From Mycobacterium sp. AT1 (lineage in GTDB: Bacteria > Actinomycetota > Actinomycetes > Mycobacteriales > Mycobacteriaceae): 64,000 nt of DNA. Location: the NCBI RefSeq assembly GCF_002043095.1, contig NZ_MVOC01000005.1, positions 62,001-126,000 of the forward strand, read 5' to 3'. Under the pieces are notes generated by a model. The model did no database searches and was not told the origin of the DNA. It saw only the letters and a program-made list of their open reading frames with translations. Numbering within the stretch: position 1 is the stretch's first letter; the number at the start of each line of letters is the position of its first letter. This document shows, piece by piece, positions 1 through 7,817 of the stretch. The translations under genes and the position numbers were made by a program.

Positions 1-55
1 CCGGCACCAACGACTGATCGGTGAAGTAGTCGACGGTGTCGAAGTCTGCGGTCAT
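1..55 (-). CDS. Cytochrome P450, N-terminal fragment (cut by window edge)
   Basis: Only the first 18 codons are inside the window. They read from an ATG at 55 leftwards and include the segment DYFTDQSLVP, which resembles the N-terminus of several mycobacterial P450s just before the DPYPYF element. A GGAAGGA ribosome site lies about 10 bases upstream. The gene diverges from the TetR gene at 258, and a palindrome sits between them, so the regulator probably controls it. The assignment rests on a short resemblance and could be wrong. The family oxidises lipids or steroids using electrons from a ferredoxin; a ferredoxin reductase is encoded at 23753. Confidence 0.45.
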   Translation of the reverse strand, partial: MTADFDTVDYFTDQSLVP

Positions 56-144
56 GGTCGAGAATGTCCTTCCAGTTCCCTGACGGGCGACGGATGAGGT
101 TGGGCGAGGCGTGATTCGTGGTTGCACCACGTGGGTTGCCGTAG

Positions 145-166
145 ATGCTGAGCACATGCTTAGCAT
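145..166. promoter_or_regulatory. Near-perfect 22-bp palindrome, probable TetR operator
   Basis: The arms are ATGCTGAGCA and TGCTTAGCAT, separated by CA, with one mismatch. The palindrome lies midway between the divergent P450 start (55) and the TetR start (258). Position and symmetry fit an operator for the adjacent TetR protein controlling both genes. Confidence 0.5.
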
Positions 167-257
167 TGCGTGATGGCCCGGTCAAGGGGATCTGAGCGCG
201 CCGCGCCTACCATTCGCTTGGGGGGCGCTGCCATTCACACGAGAGGGAGGTGACGGC

Positions 258-890
258 ATGGCATCGGATCGGAGGGTCGCGGGACCCGAGGCCAAGAACC
301 GTGCCGTGCTGCTCGACGCGGCCGAACAGCTGATGCTGGAGGACGGGTATGCGGCGGTGACGTCGCGGCGCGTCGCCGAGCGTGCCGGCCTGAAGCCCCA
401 ACTGGTGCACTACTACTTCCGCACGATGGACGACATGTTCGTCGAGATCTTCCGTCGCCGGGCGGTCCAGGGGCTCGAGGTGCAGGCGCGCGCACTCGAC
501 TCGCCGCAGCCGTTGTGGGCCCTGTGGGAGTTCGGCATCGATCCCGCCGGCACGCAACTCACCATGGAATTCATGGGGCTGGCCAACCACCGGAAGGCGC
601 TGCGGGCCGAGATCGGCGCCTACGCCGAGCAATTCCGCAGGCAACAGGTGGACGCGATCGCCACGGCGTTGCGCCGCTACGGCTACGACGTGTCGGACGT
701 ACCACCGGTGGTCTGGGCGGTCTTCGCGACGAGCGTGACGCGCGTACTGGTCATGGAGCAGGCGCTGGGAATGTCGAGCGGCCACGCGGAGATGCTTGCG
801 TTCTGCGAATCGTGGTTGCACCGGATGGAGGGTGAGCGCATGGTCGACGCCGACGCGACGCGTGGGGTTGGCGCCTCGGTCGAACACTAG
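258..890 (+). CDS. TetR-family transcriptional regulator
   Basis: A 210-residue protein of usual TetR length. The N-terminal helix-turn-helix spans about residues 15-62, with the family pattern VAERAGLKPQLVHYYFRTMD near residues 39-58; the remainder is the variable helical ligand-binding domain. The ATG at 258 is preceded by a strong GAGAGGGAGG site. It diverges from the P450 and probably binds the palindrome at 145-166. Its 3' end overlaps the convergent gene at 887 by four bases. The ligand is unknown; given the P450 and downstream beta-oxidation genes, a lipid or acyl-CoA is a reasonable guess. Whether it also controls the 17-bp motif regulon downstream is not shown by the sequence. Confidence 0.85.
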   Translation: MASDRRVAGPEAKNRAVLLDAAEQLMLEDGYAAVTSRRVAERAGLKPQLVHYYFRTMDDMFVEIFRRRAVQGLEVQARALDSPQPLWALWEFGIDPAGTQLTMEFMGLANHRKALRAEIGAYAEQFRRQQVDAIATALRRYGYDVSDVPPVVWAVFATSVTRVLVMEQALGMSSGHAEMLAFCESWLHRMEGERMVDADATRGVGASVEH

Positions 891-1363
891 TAATTCCGTA
901 TCGAGCACAGCGCGCCGACCGGTCCCTGCTTGGCGACCACCACCTTGCCGTCCACGGCGAGCACGCAGTGAAAGTTGGGCCGACTCGGCGAATCCAGGCT
1001 GGTGACCGTGACCATCGCCCAGTCGTCGGGGTTGGCCAGCATGACGTCCATGGTCCACTGCTGATTCGGGCCGAGGTCGGCCTCGACGTTGGGCGTGAAT
1101 GCGTAGGGGTCGTGGCTGTAGTCGGCGAAGTTCGGCGGATCGACTGCGTGATAGTAGATTTCGGCGTTGCGGAACGGCGTCTCGGAGAACACGGTGTACT
1201 TCACCGCGTGCAAGGGTGGTCCGGGAGTGGGTTCGTCATCGGCTAGTGCGACGGGGACGGCAGTCCCGGCGCCGAGCACCAGTCCCGTCGTCAGCAGCAG
1301 TGGCACCAGCGCCACGCGGCCGGTGAGTTGCCGAGGTCGCCGGCGACGTCGCGGAAAGCGCAT
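887..1363 (-). CDS. Exported conserved protein, MmpS-like C-terminal fold
   Basis: A 158-residue protein with an arginine-rich start (residues 2-10), a hydrophobic segment at about 17-41 and an Ala-rich cleavage-like site near ALADDEP, so it is exported or membrane-anchored. The mature part has a beta-rich pattern ending in VLAVDGKVVVAKQGPVGALC, with two cysteines (in FHC and ALC) spaced as in the periplasmic domain of mycobacterial MmpS proteins. MmpS proteins assist MmpL transporters, but no mmpL gene is adjacent, so the role is inferred only from resemblance. It is convergent with the TetR gene and divergent from the thiolase. Confidence 0.6.
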   Translation of the reverse strand: MRFPRRRRRPRQLTGRVALVPLLLTTGLVLGAGTAVPVALADDEPTPGPPLHAVKYTVFSETPFRNAEIYYHAVDPPNFADYSHDPYAFTPNVEADLGPNQQWTMDVMLANPDDWAMVTVTSLDSPSRPNFHCVLAVDGKVVVAKQGPVGALCSIRNY

Positions 1364-1473
1364 TTTCGTATTTTAGAACTTGATTTCCTCGGCGGGCCGG
1401 TAACGGCCCAATTCATCACGGGGCTTCATCGGATATTGCTGTGCATCTACCCGATCGGCTCGTATGCTCGAGA

Positions 1474-1490
1474 TGAGAATGACGTTCTTG
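1474..1490. promoter_or_regulatory. 17-bp inverted-repeat operator (copy A), thiolase promoter
   Basis: The site reads TGAGAAT-GAC-GTTCTTG, a 7-3-7 inverted repeat 15 bases upstream of the thiolase start. Copies of the same motif occur at 10802, 10824, 12434, 15124, 15201 and 22418, always at the 5' end of an operon. Symmetry and size suit a TetR-type dimer. Confidence 0.6.
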
Positions 1491-1505
1491 ACTTCAGGAG
1501 TGCAC

Positions 1506-2738
1506 ATGCCCGTCGACGCCTGGATCGTCGACGCGGTCCGCACGCCAAGGGGCAGGGGACGGCCCGACGGGGCGCTTCACGGGATCCATCCCCAGGAGCT
1601 CTTTGCACTGTGTCTGCAGGGCCTCGCCCACCGCGTCGGGTTCGACCCCGGTGATGTCGAGGACGTCGTCGCAGGCAACGGGATCCTCGCTGGAGACCAC
1701 GGCGACGACATCGCCCGCCTCGCCGTGCTACTCGCGGGCTGGCCCGAGTCGGTGCCGGGCATGACGCTCAACCGCTTCTGCGGCTCCGGCCAGCAGGCGA
1801 TCACCGTCGCCGCCATGGGCGTGGGCAGCGGAGCACAAGACCTCGTGGTGGCAGGCGGGGTGGAATCGATGTCGCGGTGGGGCGTCGCCGCCGGTGCCAC
1901 GACCATCGACGGCACGAATGCCGCACTGCGTCAGCGGTATCCGACGGTGCCGCAGGGTGTCTCGGCCGACCTGATCGCCTCCGTCGAGGGCTTCACCCGC
2001 GACGACGTCGACGAATATGCCGCCGAGAGTCAGCGGCGCGCCGCGGTGGCGACCGCCAACGGCTACTTTGCAGGCTCGCTGCTCACCATCCGCGGTCCAG
2101 ACGGCGAGGTGCTGCTCGACCGTGACGAGCATCCTCGCGGGGGAACGACGACCGAGGGGCTGGCCCGGCTCCGGGCCGCCTTCGAAGCTCTCGGCGGTAC
2201 CCGTTTCGAGGGGGAGAGCCGTACCTTCGACGAGATCTGCCTCGAGCGGTATCCCGGTGTGGGCCGCGTGGAGCACGTGCACCACGCAGGCAACTCCTCC
2301 GGTGTCGTCGACGGTGCGGCAGCGGCGGTCATCGCGTCGGACCGCTGGGTCCGTCAACACGGCGTCGCGCCGCGCGCCCGCATCCGCGCCACCGCGGCCG
2401 TCGGTTCCGAACCGGTCATCATGCTGACTGCTCCCGGTCCGGCCGCCCGACGCTGTCTGGACAAGGCCGGTATGACCCTCGGCGACGTCGACCTTTGGGA
2501 GGTCAACGAGGCGTTCGCCGCCGTGCCGCTCAAGACCATTCGCGACCTCGACCTCGACCCCGACCGCGTGAACGTCAACGGCGGCGCCATTGCGCTCGGA
2601 CACCCCATCGGCGCCACCGGTGCGATGCTCATCGGCACGGTCCTCGACGAGTTGGAGCGACGCGATCTGACCGTCGGCCTGGTGACGATGTGCACCGGCG
2701 GCGGCATGGGCACCGCGACCGTCGTCGAACGGGTGTAG
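1506..2738 (+). CDS. Thiolase (acetyl-CoA acyltransferase family)
   Basis: A 410-residue protein of standard thiolase length. The nucleophilic cysteine is Cys92 in [11 protein letters not shown], the conserved histidine is His366 in ALGHPIG, and the second cysteine is Cys396 in CTGGGMG; all three catalytic positions are present. It should cleave 3-ketoacyl-CoA to a shortened acyl-CoA plus acetyl- or propionyl-CoA in the cytoplasm. The ATG at 1506 is chosen because AGGAG lies five bases upstream; an upstream ATG at 1464 would put the operator inside the gene. It heads a tight operon with the hydratase, dehydrogenase and SDR that follow and is probably controlled through the operator at 1474. 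Confidence 0.9.
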   Translation: MPVDAWIVDAVRTPRGRGRPDGALHGIHPQELFALCLQGLAHRVGFDPGDVEDVVAGNGILAGDHGDDIARLAVLLAGWPESVPGMTLNRFCGSGQQAITVAAMGVGSGAQDLVVAGGVESMSRWGVAAGATTIDGTNAALRQRYPTVPQGVSADLIASVEGFTRDDVDEYAAESQRRAAVATANGYFAGSLLTIRGPDGEVLLDRDEHPRGGTTTEGLARLRAAFEALGGTRFEGESRTFDEICLERYPGVGRVEHVHHAGNSSGVVDGAAAAVIASDRWVRQHGVAPRARIRATAAVGSEPVIMLTAPGPAARRCLDKAGMTLGDVDLWEVNEAFAAVPLKTIRDLDLDPDRVNVNGGAIALGHPIGATGAMLIGTVLDELERRDLTVGLVTMCTGGGMGTATVVERV

Positions 2739-2740
2739 CC

Positions 2741-3526
2741 ATGCCCACCACCCTGGACGTCGAGGCGGCCGCCGACGGTGTCGCCGTACTTCGGCTGAAC
2801 CGGCCGTCGCGCCTCAACGCGGTCGACCAGGCGATGCGTGACGAGCTGACCTGCGTGCTGGCCGCACTGGCGACCGATCGCTCGGTGCGGGTCGTCGTGC
2901 TCACCGGTGCGGGCCGCGGCTTCTGCTCGGGTTTGGACGTACGGGACTTCGGGCCGGCCATGCTCGACGCCAGCGCCCCCACCGTCGACCGGATGCGATT
3001 CCAAGAGGCGATGGCGGCACTGCCGACTGCGCTCCGCGCGCTCCCGCAACCGGTCATTGCCGCCGTCAACGGGCCGTGCGTCGGCGCCGGACTAGCCCTG
3101 TGCCTCGCCTCAGACATCCGGATCTGCTCCACTGCAGCCACATTCGGCAACGCCGCGATCCTCCTGGGCCTGTCCGGCGCGGAGATGGGCACCAGCTACC
3201 ACCTGCCGCGCATCGTCGGCACCAGTGTCGCCGCCGACTGGACGCTCACCGGTCGGACGGTGTCCGCCGAGGAAGCCGATCGCCGCGGGTTGGTCAGCGA
3301 GATCCTCGAACCCGATCGGCTGGTGGATCGTGCGCTGGAGCTGGCCGCCCTCATCGCAGGCCTTGCCCCGCTTGGTGTCGAACTCACCAAGCGAGCGCTA
3401 CAGGCCAACGTCGACGCGCCCCTGGATGCGTCGCTCGAACTCGAGAACCGCAACCAGGTTCTCACCCACGCCACCGACGACGCCGCCGCCCGCAGGCAAG
3501 CGTGGTCGGGACGTGGCGACGACTGA
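2741..3526 (+). CDS. Enoyl-CoA hydratase/isomerase family protein
   Basis: A 261-residue crotonase-fold protein starting two bases after the thiolase stop. The oxyanion-hole elements are visible as [11 protein letters not shown] (about residue 64) and [17 protein letters not shown] (about 110-126). The usual CoA-binding alanine in FCAGAD is serine here, a tolerated variation. A glutamate in SGAEMGTSY sits where the family's second catalytic acid is found. It probably hydrates a 2-enoyl-CoA in the same pathway as the thiolase, though crotonases also include isomerases and ring-cleaving hydrolases, so the exact reaction is not fixed by sequence. Confidence 0.85.
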   Translation: MPTTLDVEAAADGVAVLRLNRPSRLNAVDQAMRDELTCVLAALATDRSVRVVVLTGAGRGFCSGLDVRDFGPAMLDASAPTVDRMRFQEAMAALPTALRALPQPVIAAVNGPCVGAGLALCLASDIRICSTAATFGNAAILLGLSGAEMGTSYHLPRIVGTSVAADWTLTGRTVSAEEADRRGLVSEILEPDRLVDRALELAALIAGLAPLGVELTKRALQANVDAPLDASLELENRNQVLTHATDDAAARRQAWSGRGDD

Positions 3527-3537
3527 AGGGAACGAAG

Positions 3538-4854
3538 ATGGCGTGGGACTTCACCACCGACCCCGAGTGGGCCGAGCAACTGGCGTGGGTCGAGGACTTC
3601 GTCCGCAACGAGTGTGAGCCGGTCGACTACGTCATCACCGAGTCCCACGACCTCAACGATCCCGTTCGTCAGGCGCTCATCCCGCCGCTGCAGCAGATGG
3701 TCAAGGACCGCGGGCTGTGGGCCACCCATCTGGGACGGCACCTGGGCGGGCCCGGCCATGGCCAGATGAAGCTGGCACTGCTCAACGAGATTCTGGGCCG
3801 CTCGGAATGCGCACCCATCGTGTTCGGTTCGCAGGCACCCGATTCGGGCAACAGCGAGATCCTCGCTCACTACGGCACCCCTGAGCTGAAACGACGATAC
3901 CTGGAGCCGCTGCTCGACAATCGCATCGTCTCGTGCTTCTCGATGACTGAGCCGCAGGGCGGGGCCGATCCGAAGGTGTTCACCACCAACGCGGTTCAGG
4001 ACGGTGACCACTGGGTCATCAACGGGGAGAAGTGGTACTCGTCGTTCGCCTCGATGGCGTCGTTCATCATCGTGATGGCCCTGACCGACCCCGAAGCGTC
4101 GCCATATCAACGGTATTCGATGTTCGTGCTCCCTGGTGACACGCCTGGCATCAACGTGCTGCGTGACGTGGGCTTGGGTTACCAACCGCTGGGCGGCGGG
4201 GGCCGCGAGGGATACGTCCGCTACGAGAACGTCCGCGTGCCCGACGATCACATGCTCGGCCCACGGGGCGGCGCCTTCGTCGTGGCGCAGACTCGGCTGG
4301 GCGGCGGGCGAATTCACCACGCCATGCGCACGGTGGGACTGGTGCGGCGGATCTACGACATGATCTGCGAGCGGGCGGTGTCGCGCTACACCCAGGGCGA
4401 GGTGCTGGCGAACAAGCAGATGGTGCAGGAGATGATCGCCGACTCGTGGATGGAGATCGAGGCGTTCCGTTTGCTCACGCTCCAAACCGCATGGAAGATC
4501 GACAAGTTCAACGATTACCAGGCTGTCCGCGGTGACATCTCCGCAGTCAAGGCCATGATGCAGAAGGTGCTGCACGACGTGTCGGCCCGCGCCCTGCAGA
4601 TCCACGGCTCGTTGGGCACCTCCAACGAGATGCCCTTCGTGCAATACCTGACCGAGTCGTTCGTCCTGGGCCTGGCGGACGGTCCCACCGAGGTCCACAA
4701 GGTGACGCTGGCGCGGCAACTGCTCAAGGACGTCACGCCTGCGCCCGACGGCTTTCCCTCCGAACACCTGCTGCGACTACGGGAGGCGGCCATGGTGAAG
4801 TTCGCCGACCGACTGGCTGGCATCCCGCGCGGCGACGTGGCGAGGGTCGGATGA
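3538..4854 (+). CDS. Acyl-CoA dehydrogenase (FadE-type)
   Basis: A 438-residue flavoprotein of the acyl-CoA dehydrogenase fold. Family landmarks are CFSMTEPQGGADP in the middle domain, INGEKWYSS, and a C-terminal helix with IHGSLGTSNEMP and DGPTEVHK. The protein is slightly longer than short-chain members (about 380) and resembles the FadE group common in mycobacterial lipid and steroid clusters. The ATG follows a GAAGGGA site. It should desaturate an acyl-CoA, passing electrons to ETF. It is third in the thiolase-hydratase-FadE-SDR operon and overlaps the SDR start by ATGA. Confidence 0.88.
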   Translation: MAWDFTTDPEWAEQLAWVEDFVRNECEPVDYVITESHDLNDPVRQALIPPLQQMVKDRGLWATHLGRHLGGPGHGQMKLALLNEILGRSECAPIVFGSQAPDSGNSEILAHYGTPELKRRYLEPLLDNRIVSCFSMTEPQGGADPKVFTTNAVQDGDHWVINGEKWYSSFASMASFIIVMALTDPEASPYQRYSMFVLPGDTPGINVLRDVGLGYQPLGGGGREGYVRYENVRVPDDHMLGPRGGAFVVAQTRLGGGRIHHAMRTVGLVRRIYDMICERAVSRYTQGEVLANKQMVQEMIADSWMEIEAFRLLTLQTAWKIDKFNDYQAVRGDISAVKAMMQKVLHDVSARALQIHGSLGTSNEMPFVQYLTESFVLGLADGPTEVHKVTLARQLLKDVTPAPDGFPSEHLLRLREAAMVKFADRLAGIPRGDVARVG

Positions 4855-5636
4855 GCGCCGGGTGTGCAGGCAAGGTGGCACTGGTCACGGGCGCGAGCCG
4901 CGGGCTGGGCAAGGCGATCGCGCAGCGCTTCGCGGCCGAGGGTGCGACGGTCGCGATCACCGCACGCACGATGAACCCCGATCCCAAGTACGACGGCTCG
5001 CTGGGGCAGACCCGCGACGAGATCCTCGCCGAGGGCGGCACGGCGCTGGCCGTGGCGGCCGACCTCTCGGACTCCGGGGACCGCACCAGGATGTTCGACG
5101 AGGTCGTGAATCTCGTTGGAGCGCCGGATATTCTGGTCAACAACGCCGCGGTCACGTTCCTGCGGCCGCTGGAGGGCTTTCCGGAGAAGCGCGCCCGGCT
5201 GATGGTCGAGATGCACGTCATCGCGCCGCTGCACCTGGCCCAGCTGGCCATCCCCGGGATGCGCGACCGAGGACGGGGCTGGATCCTCAACCTCACCTCC
5301 GTGGGCGGTGAGCTCCCGCCCGGTCCGCCGTTCGACGACTTCGACCGCGCTGCCGGGTTCGGCATGTACGGCACCGTGAAGGCGGCCATGAACCGGATGA
5401 CCAAGAGCTTGGCCGCCGAACTGTACGACGACGGCATCGCCGTCAACGCCGCCGCGCCAACCAAACCCGTTGCCACGCCCGGCGCGGGGGCCCTGGACCT
5501 GGCCAAGGTCGACACCGAGGACATCGGGCTCATCGTCGAGACCGTGTTCCGCCTGTGCACTGCGGACCCGCGGACACGGACCGGGTGCATCGCTCATACC
5601 CAGGACTTCCTTCGGCAGTCCGATGCCCGGGACTAA
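4851..5636 (+). CDS. Short-chain dehydrogenase/reductase
   Basis: A 261-residue classical SDR. The cofactor motif TGASRGLG is near residues 14-21, NNAAV is the second-strand motif, and the catalytic YGTVK lies near residues 173-177, preceded by serine in LTSVGG. Basic residues after beta-strand 2 (ARTMN) favour NADP(H). In this operon it is the natural candidate for the 3-hydroxyacyl-CoA dehydrogenase step between hydratase and thiolase, an inference from context. It overlaps FadE by four bases and the next gene by 14 bases, so translation is probably coupled. Confidence 0.85.
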   Translation: MSAGCAGKVALVTGASRGLGKAIAQRFAAEGATVAITARTMNPDPKYDGSLGQTRDEILAEGGTALAVAADLSDSGDRTRMFDEVVNLVGAPDILVNNAAVTFLRPLEGFPEKRARLMVEMHVIAPLHLAQLAIPGMRDRGRGWILNLTSVGGELPPGPPFDDFDRAAGFGMYGTVKAAMNRMTKSLAAELYDDGIAVNAAAPTKPVATPGAGALDLAKVDTEDIGLIVETVFRLCTADPRTRTGCIAHTQDFLRQSDARD

Positions 5637-6588
5637 TTCGCAGTCGCTGGACCTGGTGCGCTCGCGGTTGGCCGGCCGTCGTGTGACCGACGTGCGGCCG
5701 CTGGCCGGCGGCGCGTCGAGCCTGACCTACGTGGGCGCGGTCGGCGGGCAGCGAGTGGTGGTCAAGATGGCGCCGCCGGGACTGCCTCCAACCCGGCACC
5801 GCGACGTGTTGCGCCAGGCCCGGATCATCCGCGCACTGGGAGGCACGTCGGTGCCCGTACCCGAGGTGTTGTGGGAGGACGCGGGTGATCCACCCCTGTT
5901 CGTGATGACCTTCCTCGACGGCGAAGCGGCCGAGCCGCTCTTCGACGCGGGTCCCGCTCACGCCACGGTGGCCCAACGGATGCGTAACGCCGCTCGCGTG
6001 ATGGCCGAACTGCATGGCGTCGACGTCGCGGCGGTGGGGCTGGGCGACGAACCCGTCGTCGGACCCGGTGCCGAGGTCGACCGGTGGTGCCGGGCGCTGG
6101 AGACGGTCGACCCGGGTGTGGCCCCCGGGTGGCCGAGCGTGGCCGACGAGCTGCGAGCGACGACGCCCACCGCGCTGCCAACGTCGTTGGTGCACGGCGA
6201 CTTTCGGCTGGGGAATCTGCTGGCCGACGGTGCGCGCATCAACGCCGTCGTCGACTGGGAGATCTGGTCGGCGGGCGACCCGCGGGTGGACGTGGGCTGG
6301 TTTCTGGTCAACGCCGATCCCGACACCTACCGCCGCGTCACGCCGCACCTCGGTTCGACGCCCTCGCCCGCCGAACTGACGGATGTCTACGCCGACGCGC
6401 TGGGTGCCGAGGTCGCCGACCTTGACTGGTTCCAGGCGCTGGCCTGTTTCAAGTCGGCCGCCACCTGGTCGTTGCTCGTCAAGAACAACCGCCGTCGGGT
6501 CGACCCGGACCCCGAACTCGAGGCCATGGCGCCCGCCCTGCCGCGGTTGATCGACCGCGCCGCGCACTTCCTTTCGGCCGCAGTGTGA
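5623..6588 (+). CDS. Phosphotransferase-family (APH/ACAD10-like) protein
   Basis: A 321-residue kinase-fold protein of the aminoglycoside phosphotransferase superfamily. VVVKM holds the ATP-binding lysine, LVHGDFRLGNLL is the catalytic loop (Asp and Asn), and VVDWEIWSAGDP holds the Mg-binding Asp. Members encoded beside acyl-CoA dehydrogenases, as here, are related to the kinase domain of ACAD10/11, which phosphorylates 4-hydroxyacyl-CoAs so they can enter beta-oxidation. That suggests a hydroxyacyl substrate rather than antibiotic resistance. The start at 5623 overlaps the SDR by 14 bases; a longer reading from 5470 lies entirely within the SDR gene. Confidence 0.8.
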   Translation: MPGTNSQSLDLVRSRLAGRRVTDVRPLAGGASSLTYVGAVGGQRVVVKMAPPGLPPTRHRDVLRQARIIRALGGTSVPVPEVLWEDAGDPPLFVMTFLDGEAAEPLFDAGPAHATVAQRMRNAARVMAELHGVDVAAVGLGDEPVVGPGAEVDRWCRALETVDPGVAPGWPSVADELRATTPTALPTSLVHGDFRLGNLLADGARINAVVDWEIWSAGDPRVDVGWFLVNADPDTYRRVTPHLGSTPSPAELTDVYADALGAEVADLDWFQALACFKSAATWSLLVKNNRRRVDPDPELEAMAPALPRLIDRAAHFLSAAV

Positions 6589-6604
6589 TCCGAGGAGACT
6601 GGAC

Positions 6605-7459
6605 ATGACCGAGTGGTTCCTGTACATGTCGCAGTACCGGCTGGCGATACCCGACTTCGTGGCACGGGCGCAGGCGGCCGAGGCCAGCGGTTTCGACGGC
6701 GTGGCGTTCTTCGACCACCTGGAAACCCCTGGTGCGCCTGGGTTTCCAGTGTGGGAGGCGATGGGCATCGCCACCTGGGTGGCCGCGAGGACTACCACGC
6801 TGCGCGTCGGGCACCTGGTGCTGTGCGACGCGTTCCGTCACCCCGCCGTGCTGGCCAAGCAGGCGGTGACGCTGGCCGAGGCGTCCGAGGGCAGGTTCGA
6901 GCTGGGTCTGGGTTCCGGCTCGATGCCCGACGAGCTTGCCAAGTTCGGTCTCGACGGCGGTGACGGTCTGGCTCGAACCCGTCGACTCGACCGAGATCTG
7001 ACCGCTATCCGCGGTTATTGGGGCCTCGGTGAACGGGTCCACCTGGCGCAGGCTCCTACTCCGACGCAGCCCATTCCGATCGTGGTCGGCGGCACGGGTC
7101 CGCGCATGCTGGAGGTCGTTCGCGCGCACGCCGACTGGTGGAACCTGCCCGCCGACAAGGTCGACCGGCTCGGCGAGCTGGCGGGATCGGTCGGCACCGC
7201 TCGCCCGTCTGTGCAGCAAATGGTGGGCTTCGCAGGTGCTGGTAGCGATCCGGCGACGGTGCGGGAGGCGAGTGAGAAGCGGTGGGGTCGTCTGGGTCCT
7301 GGGCTGGTCTGTGGCGACGCCGACGAGTTGGTCGAGTACTTCACCGGGCTCGCCCTACGCGGCGTGCAACGCTTCTATGTGTGGTTCGCCGATGGCGCGA
7401 GACTCGAGTCCGTCGAGGAGTTCGGTGCGACGGTGATCGGGTCCTCTCAGATGCCGTAG
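6605..7459 (+). CDS. LLM-class (F420-type) oxidoreductase
   Basis: A 284-residue luciferase-like monooxygenase-fold protein. Typical elements are SGFDGVAFFDHLE near the N-terminus, the central ELGLGSGSMPDE segment and PIVVGGTGPRMLE. In mycobacteria most of these use coenzyme F420, but FMN cannot be excluded from sequence. A GAGGAG site precedes the ATG and the gene follows the phosphotransferase by 16 bases, so it is probably the last gene of the thiolase operon. The substrate is unknown. Its stop overlaps a coding remnant on the other strand. Confidence 0.8.
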   Translation: MTEWFLYMSQYRLAIPDFVARAQAAEASGFDGVAFFDHLETPGAPGFPVWEAMGIATWVAARTTTLRVGHLVLCDAFRHPAVLAKQAVTLAEASEGRFELGLGSGSMPDELAKFGLDGGDGLARTRRLDRDLTAIRGYWGLGERVHLAQAPTPTQPIPIVVGGTGPRMLEVVRAHADWWNLPADKVDRLGELAGSVGTARPSVQQMVGFAGAGSDPATVREASEKRWGRLGPGLVCGDADELVEYFTGLALRGVQRFYVWFADGARLESVEEFGATVIGSSQMP

Positions 7460-7702
7460 CGCAGCTTCACGCCGTGGTAGCGGGCGTTCAGTTGGCGGGC
7501 TCGCCCTGCAGCGTCGAGGAGTGTGGTGTCCGGCGGCAGGTCGTCGAGTACTGCAGAAGGCGACACCAGGCGGGTGCGCAACACGGCCCGATTGGCGTCC
7601 GGCCAGAAAGCTGACCATGTGGTCAGGCAGCCAGATCGAGTGATAGCACCCGGAGTCGTACTGTGCCAGGGCGTCTAGGGCGAGCGGCACGGTGGTGCGC
7701 AA
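7447..7702 (-). pseudogene. Degraded coding remnant, LLM-like N-terminal part
   Basis: Minus-strand translation from a TTG at 7702 gives SIWLPDHMVSF, a phrase typical of LLM oxidoreductases, but the frame then degenerates. Shifting one base near 7600 restores a coherent reading (FWPDANRAVL through ARYHGVKLRYGI) to a stop at 7447. This suggests a frameshifted, shortened relic of an LLM-type gene, possibly joined to a foreign C-terminus. The whole 7460-7817 gap holds no other convincing gene. Confidence is low because the fragment is short. Confidence 0.35.
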
Positions 7703-7817
7703 AGCGCCGCGGGTTAAACCGTCATGCTCGCCAATGTGCCTCCCGGCCCGTCGACGTCGCCTATGCTAAGCGAGTGCACAGCACAATCTCGAGAAATCGC
7801 ACCACCGTCTGCGCGTC

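Noticed and set aside
56..80. Possible extra copy of the 17-bp motif upstream of the P450 (CGAGAAT-GTC)
   Set aside because: Only one arm fits; the other (CTTCCAG) does not, and it overlaps the P450 ribosome site.
5470..5622. Longer N-terminus for the phosphotransferase gene
   Set aside because: This part lies inside the SDR gene in another frame and does not resemble the kinase fold.
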